Assembly: GCA_964344895.1 (NCBI GenBank)
Contig: CAYFPB010000078.1
Span: 1-6,453, forward strand
Reading direction: 5' to 3'
Origin: UBA6164 sp964344895
GTDB lineage: Bacteria > Patescibacteriota > Gracilibacteria > BD1-5 > UBA6164
Length of the DNA: 6,453 nt
Translations under genes and position numbers: made by a program
Shown: positions 1 to 6,434 of the stretch, one piece after another
How the letters are laid out: each line of letters opens with the position of its first letter
Position numbering within the stretch: position 1 is the first letter of the stretch
Notes under the pieces: generated by a model
The model's database searches: none
Seen by the model: only the letters and a program-made list of their open reading frames with translations
What the model was told of the DNA's origin: nothing

Positions 1-7
1 GTTTTTT

Positions 8-1072
8 TTACACAGCTACAAAAGGAGCAAATATTAATCTATTATTATCATTTTTACAAAAATCATCACTTAGAAAATCTAGGTTTAATTCACTTCTATA
101 TCATGCATTTCATCTTTGTATCATATTGTATCATACTGTTTTTAGATTGTATGATATATCATATCTATTACATGTCCTAGGACAAATATCATCAGTAGCA
201 TACATTCCTCTTGATGGATTTTCTATTGCTGAAGTATCACACAGTCTTCATGTAAAAACTAAAGCCCATGGATAATATAAATCAATTCAAACCTTATCTT
301 GAGATTTACACAAATCCTCTCTTTTTTCCATATAATCTAAAGCTACTCTTCAAACAGAGTATTTCTCTAAAAAGTTTCTATAAGTTTCTACAGTTACTTC
401 ACTACTATTATAAAACTTAAGTTGCCATTTTACTATTTCATCTCTTAGTGCCAATTTTTCTTGTTCTGTTTTATTTTTTATTAACTCTCAAGCAGGATGA
501 GCTTCATATCAGTATGTATCTATAAGTGGTGTTTTTAGTAGCTTATGTAATACTCTACCAAAACATATTTTTAGATTTGTGTACTTTGTATTTAATAATC
601 TAAGTACACCTAAATCATTTACTACAACCTCTATAGGATTTTTTAATTTTAAAGAATTTAGGTATTCAAGTCACTCTTCAACTCTTTCAAGCATTTTATT
701 TCCTACATATGGTGTAACATATGTAAAACTTCTTACTTTATGTGGTGGAAAGTTCTTATTAAATTCTGCAAATTTTTCTATAGCTTGTTCTAGTTCAGCT
801 TTTGTAGCAGCTAAATATTCACAATTATCACTTCAATAATATATTCCATCTATTTTATTAAATCTATCTGGTCAAAATCTCTTTTTTATCTCTCTTATTC
901 ACATAAAATTTACCTCATATTGTGGTGATATGGTCTCAGCTAATTCTCATGGAAAATTTTTCATAAAAAAGCTAGCTAAATCTCTATCTTTTTTTCACTG
1001 AGATAATAGTTTACCTTTATTTAATAAATCAAAATATTCCAAGTTTGTTCAAATATGTATATGTAAATCCAT
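8..1072 (-). CDS. UbiV / peptidase U32-like protein with candidate 4Fe-4S cysteines
   Basis: Reading TGA as Gly gives 354 residues with 15 in-frame TGA codons and a TAA stop; an in-frame TAA two codons upstream fixes the ATG. The middle, EVVVNDLGVLRLL (148-160) followed by FGRVLHK (171-177), resembles the U32 peptidase/UbiU/UbiV family. Cysteines C84 (in GSDNC), C278 (in GRLCD), C297 and C301 (CPRTC) follow the order and partial spacing I recall for the four Fe-S ligands of Escherichia coli UbiV: one N-terminal Cys, then Cys, a spacer and a Cx3C pair. UbiU and UbiV act in O2-independent ubiquinone hydroxylation, and other U32 members in tRNA or rRNA hydroxylation. The substrate here cannot be read from sequence, and no UbiU-like partner lies in the window. 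The gene stands alone behind a GC-rich repeat; the TACTATATA just before the ATG could be a -10 element giving a leaderless mRNA. Frame is certain; family is likely; function is open. Confidence 0.75.
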
Positions 1073-1084
1073 TTTTTATATAGT

Positions 1085-1190
1085 AAACCCCTCTGCCTTT
1101 CAGGCATCTCCCCTTGTCAGGGGAGAAAAATAGGGAAAATAAAATAATTTTTTATTTCCCCTCTCTTAAGTAAGAGAGGGGTTAGGGGTG
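1085..1190. repeat. Composite GC-rich intergenic repeat, copy A
   Basis: This fills the gap between the glutaredoxin and the UbiV-like gene. The left part (1085-1129) matches 1996-2040 at 42 of 45 positions. It holds a small TGCC/GGCA hairpin and an 8-bp TCTCCCCT/AGGGGAGA hairpin with a TGTC loop. The right part (1155-1190) is a perfect inverted repeat, 1158-1168 against 1171-1181 (CCCCTCTCTTA and its complement), followed by GTTAGGGGTG. Its base composition contrasts sharply with the AT-rich genes. Lying directly downstream of the glutaredoxin stop, the hairpins may help end that transcript, but no clean T-tract follows. Confidence 0.8.
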
Positions 1191-1192
1191 AG

Positions 1193-1450
1193 TTATGATA
1201 TTTTACCAACAAGCTCTCATTTGTCATGAAGAGCTTTAATATCATCATAACCTCAAAGTAGATTATCTCTTGACACTTCTCAGTTAAAAATTTGTGGTAC
1301 TGTTCTCATACCAGTTTGTTCAGCTATTTCTACTAGTTTTTCTGAATGTCATGTTATATCTATTTTTTCATACTCAACTCATAAAGAATCAAGTAAAGTT
1401 TTTGCCATATCACAATATGGACATATATCAGATGTTATTATTTTTATCAT
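1193..1450 (-). CDS. grxC: Glutaredoxin, class I dithiol
   Basis: 85 residues with TGA as Gly (5 in-frame TGA codons), the usual length of a single-domain glutaredoxin. It has the thioredoxin fold signature: a beta-strand MIKIITS, the redox pair CPYC at residues 10-13, the cis-proline TVP at 50-52 and the glutathione-binding GGYDD at 66-70 (first Gly encoded by TGA). It should be a small cytoplasmic thiol-disulfide oxidoreductase reducing disulfides or glutathione mixed disulfides; whether this organism has glutathione or another thiol cannot be told. It stands alone, with repeat-rich gaps on both sides. A TATAAA-like -10 box lies 15-20 nt before the ATG, and no Shine-Dalgarno sequence is visible. 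The GrxC assignment within the family is by similarity of motifs only. Confidence 0.92.
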
Positions 1451-1464
1451 ACAACTTAAGTTAC

Positions 1465-1470
1465 TTTATA
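1465..1470 (-). promoter_or_regulatory. Possible -10 box of the glutaredoxin gene
   Basis: On the minus strand this reads TATAAA, 14 nt before the ATG at 1450. No convincing -35 is seen, since that position falls at the edge of the GC-rich repeat. A 10-bp palindrome AACTTAAGTT (1453-1462) lies between the box and the start codon. In an AT-rich genome such a box is weak evidence. Confidence 0.3.
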
Positions 1471-1475
1471 AAATT

Positions 1476-1542
1476 TCTCCCTTTTTAAAAGGGCACCCTC
1501 GCTTTGCTGAGGCATACTAAGTACCCTTTAGGGGGAGGGATT
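1476..1542. repeat. GC-rich intergenic repeat, copy B (divergent type)
   Basis: This segment fills most of the gap between the 138-residue gene and the glutaredoxin gene. It contains CCCTTTT/AAAAGGG inverted arms around one base (1479-1493), a CCTCGC...GAGG inner hairpin, a CCC-TTTA-GGG hairpin (1524-1533), and outer CTCCC/GGGAG arms that could fold the whole segment back on itself. It shares the CCCTCCCC-type ends of the other repeats but not their core, so it may be a different subfamily. Confidence 0.65.
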
Positions 1543-1546
1543 AGAA

Positions 1547-1963
1547 TTAATAAATAAATTCTACTTTAACTACCTTGTTTCAAAATCTTTCTGATACTTC
1601 AGCTTCTCTAACACTTGCTACATTATCTATATCCTTAAATCTATCAAAAATTTCATTATAGTCAATATGTTCTCCCTCAAAACTAGCAAGTTCATATATT
1701 CATTCTTCAAACTCTATATCAAAGATATCTATTTTATCTTCTGTAATTATTGATATATCATATTTTAGTATTTCTCAAAAATATTCTTGTAATTTTTTTA
1801 CTATATCAGATGATTTTTTATAACTAGTAGTCCCAGATAAATATAATACCTTATCTCAAGTTTTTGATAAATTTTGTAAATAATCAAAATCAAATCATTC
1901 TAAAGCATCTGTTTTCAATGTATTATTTCACTTTAATACTATATTTCATGCAAATATATTCAT
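1547..1963 (-). CDS. Unrecognised 138-residue protein
   Basis: An intact frame of 138 residues when TGA is Gly (7 in-frame TGA codons), ATG to TAA. I do not recognise the family. It has no cysteine, no signal peptide and no membrane segment, so it is probably cytoplasmic. Residues 75-120 are strongly acidic (repeated D/E with I/F), while 46-60 is a lysine-rich stretch with helix character. Alternating hydrophobic residues near the N-terminus (NIFAGNIVL), at 39-43 (VLYLS) and at the C-terminus (KVVKVEFIY) suggest a small alpha/beta fold. It sits alone between two repeat-filled gaps, with a TATAAT box upstream, which suggests its own transcript. Even TGA use at a rate like that of the neighbours and the single clean frame support a real gene. 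Confidence 0.8.
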
Positions 1964-1988
1964 TTTTTTATTATTTAGTAATATAAAA

Positions 1989-1994
1989 ATTATA
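1989..1994 (-). promoter_or_regulatory. Candidate -10 box (TATAAT) of the 138-residue gene
   Basis: A perfect TATAAT on the minus strand lies 25 nt before the ATG at 1963 and directly follows the repeat at 1996-2077. The -35 position would fall inside the repeat, where no TTGACA-like hexamer is visible. If real, the repeat supplies the upstream part of the promoter. Confidence 0.4.
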
Positions 1995-1995
1995 A

Positions 1996-2080
1996 AAACC
2001 CCTATGCCTTTCAGGCGTCTCCCCTTATCAGGGGAGAAAATGGGTTATCCCTCCCCTGACAAGGGGAGGAAGAGGGGTTA
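1996..2080. repeat. Composite GC-rich intergenic repeat, copy C
   Basis: The left part (1996-2040) matches copy A at 42 of 45 positions, with the same two hairpins. The right part holds a CTCCCCT/AGGGGAG hairpin (2051-2057 with 2062-2068, GACA loop) followed by GAAGAGGGGTTA. The final TTA is the complement of the TAA stop codon of the sugar transferase gene, so the repeat edge reaches into that gene's end. It fills the whole gap between that gene and the 138-residue gene. Confidence 0.8.
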
Positions 2081-3550
2081 CTTCCTTCATAAGACTACAA
2101 AAATAGTTTTGAAAAGTATTTTTATATCAAGAAGTAAGCTCCAGTTTTCTATATAATAAATATCTAGTTTCACTTCATCCTCAAATGTATTTTTATCCCT
2201 TCAATTAACCTGTGCCATTCAAGATATTCATGGTTTTATTGTAAGCAGCATTATATGTTTTGTCAAATAATTATCTACTTCTCTTAATTGATGAGGCCTA
2301 GGTCATATAAGACTCATATTTCATATAAGTACATTAAAAAACTGAGGAATCTCATCCAATGAATACTTTTCTATAAAAGTTCAAATCTTTGTTTTTCTAG
2401 GATCATTTTGTATTTTATATAATGGTCAGCTTCTTTTTGAATGTTTTTTTATTAAACTTTCTTCATACTTTAATAGGTCTTTCTTTTCTTTTTCTGAAAT
2501 ATTATAAGCATCTTTTGTACAAAACTCCCACTTCATATACCTAAATTTATATAAATCAAACTGACTTGCTGCTTTTCATACTCTTTTATTTCTATATATA
2601 ATTGGTCACTTAGGGTCCTCTAGTTTTATTAATACTGCTATAATTATATATACAGGAATAAATATTATTATAAGTATTATTGAAAAAATTATATCAAATA
2701 GTCTTTTTAAAACAGCATTTTTTCATGACAAAGTAGTATTTCAAACTTCCAAAGCTGGGAATCAATTAATAAGTGACATAGTAGTATTTGTTTTTGCTAG
2801 ATCAAATGAGTTAGCCATATATCTATATTTTACTCAAAAAATCATAGCAAGCTCCCAAAGTTCAAATATTTCTTCACTACTATAATTACTATTTATATAT
2901 AATAGTTCATCTACTTTTCTATTTTTTATTAACTGCTTTAATTCAGATAAGTTCTTTTTTTCTATATTTTCTATTTTAAGTTTTGAGTTTGTTGATATTC
3001 ATATCAAATTATAATCTATAGAAGTCAAAAATGAATTAATTAGATTTTTAGATTCCTCACATGACTTATTGTTTACTATAAATATTTTAGTTTTTCAGAC
3101 TATTCACTTTTTAAAAAGCAGATTTCTAACAAAGCTAACTAAAAACCTTTCTACAATCAAAGCTATACTTCAAAATAAAAAAGTATATCAGATAATAAGT
3201 CTTGGTATTTCTTTATCAAATATAAATCCTTGTCATAAGTGAACTATTACTGTAAAAAATACAAATGAATAAAAACTATACAACATTACTTTTGAATATT
3301 CCTTAACTCTTCACCAACTAGTATCAAATCTATAAAGCCCATGCATTAAAAATATCACTATCAAAACAGCAGCTCAAATAAATGCAAATGGTAATAGGTC
3401 AGCTTGGGTAATACTTTGAATTGGTAAACTTACATTTGGTATCAGATCAGTAACAAGTCTAACTTCTCTCATAACAAAAAACAGCCCAAAGATTATAAAA
3501 AAATCCAGGATTATTTTAATTATTGTAAGATATATATTTAGCTTCCTCAT
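2078..3550 (-). CDS. Polyprenyl-phosphate sugar-1-phosphate transferase (WbaP/WcaJ type)
   Basis: 490 residues with 22 in-frame TGA (Gly) codons. The N-terminal half has about four membrane segments (roughly 8-26, 54-70, 89-106, 117-136) and a soluble region (about 150-270), as in long polyisoprenyl-phosphate hexose-1-phosphate transferases. The catalytic bacterial sugar transferase domain starts with KRLFDIIFS and a hydrophobic membrane segment (282-308). It continues with YRNKRVGK (319-326), KFRYM (335-339), the catalytic Asp-Glu pair in SLDEIPQ (D399, E400), GNMSLIGPRP (410-419) and KPGISGMAQVNGR (439-451). Family members move a sugar phosphate from a UDP-sugar to a polyprenyl phosphate, the first committed step of surface polysaccharide or glycan synthesis. 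Residues 340-376 are a charged insert between KFRYM and the DPR motif. No other glycosyltransferase is in the window, and the donor sugar cannot be read. The ATG at 3550 follows a TATAAT box. Confidence 0.96.
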
Positions 3551-3574
3551 AAAAATTTATTTTTAATTTATTGT

Positions 3575-3601
3575 ATTATACACATTTTTTAATTATTACA
3601 A
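3575..3601 (-). promoter_or_regulatory. Candidate promoter of the sugar transferase gene
   Basis: On the minus strand a perfect TATAAT (3575-3580) is preceded, after 15 bp, by TTGTAA (3596-3601), a partial -35. The predicted transcript starts near 3568 and has a leader of about 18 nt with no Shine-Dalgarno. The spacing is shorter than the usual 17 bp, so the -10 is the firmer part. Confidence 0.45.
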
Positions 3602-3609
3602 GATTATTT

Positions 3610-3644
3610 CCCCCTCCTTGGCAAGGAAGGGGTTAGGGGGTGGT
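3610..3644. repeat. GC-rich intergenic repeat, copy D (short form)
   Basis: CCCCCTCCTT (3610-3619) and AAGGAAGGGG form a hairpin with one mismatch and a GGC loop, followed by TTAGGGGGTGG. The hairpin plus GGTTAGGGG tail is the same architecture as 1158-1190 (copy A, right part), with a different stem sequence. It lies just upstream of the sugar transferase promoter candidate. Confidence 0.7.
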
Positions 3645-3666
3645 ACATTTTTACAATTAATTTTAA

Positions 3667-3698
3667 ACATATTAACATATTATAATATGTTAATATGT
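3667..3698. repeat. 32-bp perfect palindrome
   Basis: The two 16-base halves are exact reverse complements with no spacer. Each half is itself two copies of one 8-mer: ACATATTA twice, then TAATATGT twice. It lies between the lipoprotein terminator and copy D. No T-tract follows on either strand, so a terminator role is unlikely; a protein-binding site is possible. Confidence 0.85.
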
Positions 3699-3719
3699 AT
3701 TTTTCTGAAATTTTTTTAT

Positions 3720-3753
3720 AAAAAAATGTGGTAAACTTATATGTTCACCACAT
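3720..3753 (-). terminator. Intrinsic terminator of the lipoprotein gene
   Basis: Read on the minus strand, the arm ATGTGGTGAAC (3753-3743) pairs with GTTTACCACAT (3736-3726) over 11 positions, including one G-T wobble, around a 6-nt loop. A run of seven T (3726-3720) overlaps and follows the stem. It begins 6 nt after the lipoprotein TAA. This is the clearest rho-independent terminator in the window. Confidence 0.8.
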
Positions 3754-3759
3754 TATATT

Positions 3760-4650
3760 TTATTTTCTATTTAATAACTCTAAAACAATCAAAGCTTCTA
3801 GATAACTAAATAAGTCTTTATATTTAGCAAATGCTTTATTGCTTGTATCTATTTTCCCAATTCTTTCCATTAGTTCTTCTAGTTTTTGTTTTTTGACTCT
3901 TGGTATTATTTTTTCAAATTTTGCTACATATTTTCTTCATTTATATGTTTTATTTAACTCTTTTTTAGCTAAAATAAGCTGTTTTTTATACTGAGCTTTT
4001 GTTTTAAGTTTGAATTTTTGTTTTAAAAAATCTTCCTTAAGATCTTTAGCATCAGCTTCATAATTTGTTTTATTTGTGTAGATAATATATGATTTTGTAT
4101 CTACTGCTTCCACTAAGTCATATATAGTAAAACTAACACTTTTTCCATCAGTTTCTCATATATTTGAATCCACTACTTTTCCTGGAAAACTATATTTAAA
4201 GTTTATCTCTAATCACATTCATTTCATCATAGCCATACTTTTAGCTACTTCTTCTTTACTTTGTCATTCTTCTCAAGCATCAACTCATGTTCATTCTTGA
4301 GTCATTTCCATAATATATACACCATTTCTTTCCTTTATATCTCCTCATACATTACCATAATCTACTTCTATACTAGCTACATTTTCATCTATATTAGTAC
4401 AACTAAGTACTGTATACTCTTTTTCTTCTCACTCATTATCTTCCTCTCATGATTCATATATCTCACATGGTGTTTTTGGCTCAGCACTAGGATCTGCACT
4501 TTGAGACATAGCCTGAATAGTTGAATAATCAACAACCATAGTACCTGTACTATTAAAATCCTCATCCACTACAACTTCAGCATCCAGTTTTATACAACTT
4601 GTAAGTAAAAACGATGAAGCTAACAAAAACATTATTATTATTTTTTTCAT
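3760..4650 (-). CDS. LppM-like lipoprotein
   Basis: 296 residues with 11 in-frame TGA (Gly) codons. The N-terminus is a lipoprotein signal: MKK, a hydrophobic stretch, then the lipobox LTSC with the acylated Cys at 19. After the Cys, IKLDAEVVVDEDFNSTGTMVVDYS (20 onward, written here in part as CIKLDAEVVV and STGTMVV) and later FPGKVVDSN with DGKSVSFTI (155-175) resemble the LppM domain known from mycobacterial and other actinobacterial lipoproteins. C62 and C84 could form a disulfide. Residues 195-265 are lysine-rich and helical, and no C-terminal membrane segment is evident, unlike many LppM proteins. It should be anchored to the outer face of the membrane; its role is unknown. It is transcribed separately: a hairpin sits directly before the ATG and a strong terminator follows the TAA. 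The domain assignment is from motif resemblance. Confidence 0.82.
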
Positions 4651-4654
4651 ACAA

Positions 4655-4704
4655 AAAAAGTTATAAATTAATATAATTGTTAGTATATTAATTTATAACT
4701 TTTT
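4655..4704 (-). terminator. Perfect 21-bp AT-rich hairpin after yvcK (terminator or operator)
   Basis: Positions 4655-4675 and 4684-4704 are exact reverse complements, separated by an 8-nt loop. On the minus strand the stem ends in a run of seven T (4659-4653) and begins 7 nt after the yvcK TAA, which fits an intrinsic terminator, although the stem has only one G-C pair. It stops four bases short of the lipoprotein ATG at 4650, so it must also include whatever promoter serves that gene, for instance the TATAAC in its second arm. Confidence 0.65.
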
Positions 4705-4711
4705 GTAAAGT

Positions 4712-5860
4712 TTATTTTATCACTTCCTTCATCAAATCCTCTATCAATTTTTCATTGTATTTATACACCTTTTCTACATCTACATAATCTCAGCTTACAA
4801 TTTCTATATCATCATATTTTTCAATAATTTTTTCTTCTACTTCTTCATTCAAAATCAAAAAATCTCATCATTTAACTGATATATCATTTTTAAATACTTG
4901 TTCTTGATCTTTATTTAATTCAGGCTGCTTATTATTTCATACTAAATAATTTATTTTTCATATTTTTTTATTTATAAAGCTTACAAAGTCTTCTATATTA
5001 TATCATGTTGTTTCTCATTTTTTATTATTTGAGTTTAAAATATATAACTTTTTTGCTTTTGAATTTTTTACTAAACCTTCAAATCAATCAATAATAAAAT
5101 TTGCATCTATGGAAGTAAATAAGTCTCATGGTCATATTATTAATAGATCTGCATCTTTTACTAATTGTTTTATTCAAGCATTTAATTTAGCATTCTTTGA
5201 ATTTTCCATTAACTCTATTTTTTTAATTTTTGAACTATAATCAGCTTCATTACTTATTTTGTCTTGAGTTTCAATAATTGTTCCATCAGTTAATACTGCT
5301 TGAATAAAGGCTTTGTGAGTTGTTATAGGTAGTACTTGTCATTTTACATCAAGTAAAAATGACATAAAATCTACCATTTTATTATAATCTTTTAAATTAT
5401 AAAACAATATAGCCATCAATATATTTCAAAACTTGTGTCATTTTATTGAAGAATTTAATGGTAAACTAAAATTTAAAAATTTTTTATCATGATTTGATAG
5501 ATTATTTATAAATCATTCTGATTCATGTAATTTTTCTAAAATATCTATTAATTTTAAATTCTTTATCTTATCATCAAAATCAATTACATATTCCATTATT
5601 TTTTCAAATTCATCCCTATATTCAGAATCTGATAATGAAAAAAAACATCTTCTTAAATCTCCTGGTGGTGGCATGTGTATTCCTAACTCCTGCTTCATTT
5701 CTCTCATTAGCAATCATGTAGTCCTTCAATCATCACTCATTGAAACAATAGCTGAGATATTATAATCACCCCAACTATTATTTTTACTAAAATAATTATA
5801 CAATCATTTTAATATACTAGAATGTCAATTTCAACCTCAAATGGTTACAATATTTTTCAT
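4712..5860 (-). CDS. yvcK: YvcK/CofD-like protein (gluconeogenesis factor family)
   Basis: 382 residues with 21 in-frame TGA (Gly) codons. The N-terminal nucleotide-binding loop is IGGGNGHSSILKGL (7-20), where YvcK usually has GGGTG. Next come SMSDDGRTTG (40-49), PPPGDLRR (64-71), GHKFGN (141-146) and GPGDLFTSI (243-251), the ordered motifs of the CofD/YvcK family. Three of the four glycines in GGGNG are encoded by TGA. YvcK proteins bind UDP-sugars (UDP-GlcNAc in Bacillus subtilis) and influence cell shape, wall synthesis and growth on gluconeogenic carbon sources. The related CofD makes coenzyme F420, but length and motifs favour YvcK. Its usual neighbours rapZ and whiA are absent; instead it starts 3 nt after a toxin gene stop. 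The short spacing implies one transcript with the toxin-antitoxin pair. No Shine-Dalgarno is seen. Confidence 0.92.
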
Positions 5861-5863
5861 ATT

Positions 5864-6133
5864 TTATTTATATAACTCTGAATGAGTTCATACTGCAAAA
5901 AATTCTACAAACTCATATGTTCAATTTGGATATTCTTTAAAGATAGCTCTATAATCTCATGTAATATTTATAGATCTTTTTCATTTCATAACTCACTTTA
6001 AAGCATGATTATTTAATTCTTTTAAAAAAGGATCTTGTGAAAATAATTTTATTTTTTGATCAACTTTATTTCTTAATTTTATATCTAATTTCTTATATGT
6101 TTTCTTAAATTTTTTCTTATAATCTAATATCAT
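5864..6133 (-). CDS. RelE/YafQ-family mRNA interferase toxin
   Basis: 89 residues with 5 in-frame TGA (Gly) codons, typical length for the family. Motifs in order: a lysine-rich N-terminal helix, FSQDPFLKELNNHALKG (31-47), RSINITGDYRAIFK (53-66) and the C-terminal GTHSELYK (82-89). The Asp in GDYR, the His in GTHSEL (H84) and the aromatic Y88 match positions important for cleavage in Escherichia coli YafQ (as I recall, D67, H87 and F91), and H43 matches another His in that set. The residues needed for activity therefore appear present. YafQ/RelE toxins cut mRNA on the ribosome and slow growth until the antitoxin binds them. The ATG lies 2 nt after the antitoxin stop, so the two are co-transcribed and probably coupled in translation. 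Confidence 0.88.
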
Positions 6134-6135
6134 AA

Positions 6136-6372
6136 TTATTTTTTTAAATCTGCTAAAAAGTCTTCTACATTATCAAAAGGTCCATAAGTGGTATTATTAG
6201 GATCATTTTCTGCCAACAAACACTCTTTTTCAAATTCTTCTGTGAATCAATTTTCTGTTATTCTTTGTCTTTTTTTCGGTAAAAAAGCTCTATCCATATC
6301 ATCATATAACATATTTTCTCAATAAACTTTTATAACATGATCTGGTACATTATCTATTACAATTTTTCCCAT
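6136..6372 (-). CDS. Putative RelB-like antitoxin
   Basis: 78 residues with 2 in-frame TGA (Gly) codons. It is small, highly charged and directly upstream of the toxin gene with a 2-nt gap, the standard antitoxin-first order. The C-terminus, YGPFDNVEDFLADLKK (63-78), resembles the end of many RelB/DinJ and Phd-type antitoxins, the part that wraps the toxin. The N-terminal half does not show an obvious ribbon-helix-helix motif, so DNA binding is not clear; MGKIVIDNVPDHVIKVY could be the strand and helix of a short version. Expected role: bind and neutralise the toxin and repress its own promoter. The call rests on position, size and C-terminal resemblance. Confidence 0.72.
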
Positions 6373-6406
6373 ATTTTTTTTAATTTTAATTTTTAAAATT
6401 TTTAAA

Positions 6407-6434
6407 ATTATACTAATTTTAATCATTAATGCAA
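6407..6434 (-). promoter_or_regulatory. Candidate promoter of the antitoxin-toxin-yvcK operon
   Basis: On the minus strand TTGCAT (6434-6429) is followed after 16 bp by a perfect TATAAT (6412-6407). Transcription would start near 6400 and leave a leader of about 28 nt without a Shine-Dalgarno. A 9-bp direct repeat TTTTTAAAA (6390-6398 and 6399-6407) overlaps the start region, and a 12-bp palindrome TATTTTAAAATA (6437-6448) lies just upstream; either could be an antitoxin operator. Confidence 0.5.

Noticed and set aside
579..839. Plus-strand 86-codon open frame
   Set aside because: It lies antisense inside the UbiV-like gene; Ser/Phe/Leu-rich composition is the mirror of the minus-strand coding, with no promoter or recognisable domain.
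1294..1488. Plus-strand 64-codon open frame with hydrophobic stretches
   Set aside because: Antisense to the glutaredoxin and running into repeat B; the apparent membrane character comes from reading AT-rich complementary sequence.
1085..2080. CRISPR array formed by the repeated GC-rich units
   Set aside because: Only two close copies, separated by whole genes, with internal hairpin mosaics and no regularly spaced unique spacers.
4261..4452. Plus-strand 63-codon hydrophobic open frame
   Set aside because: Antisense shadow within the LppM-like lipoprotein gene.
4447..4650. A short 67-residue lipoprotein ending at 4447
   Set aside because: The stop is a TGA glycine codon; the frame continues to TAA at 3760 with 229 more residues.
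5513..5713. A separate 66-residue gene inside the yvcK region
   Set aside because: It is the segment between two TGA glycine codons of yvcK; the flanking motifs in the same frame belong to one protein.
8..6372. Multiple pseudogenes with many premature stops
   Set aside because: All the apparent premature stops are TGA, never TAA or TAG, and fall on conserved glycines, which fits recoding and not decay.
8..6372. TGA read as tryptophan (Mycoplasma-type code)
   Set aside because: Trp positions use TGG, and TGA falls where families require Gly, as in GPRP, KPGISG and GGGNG.
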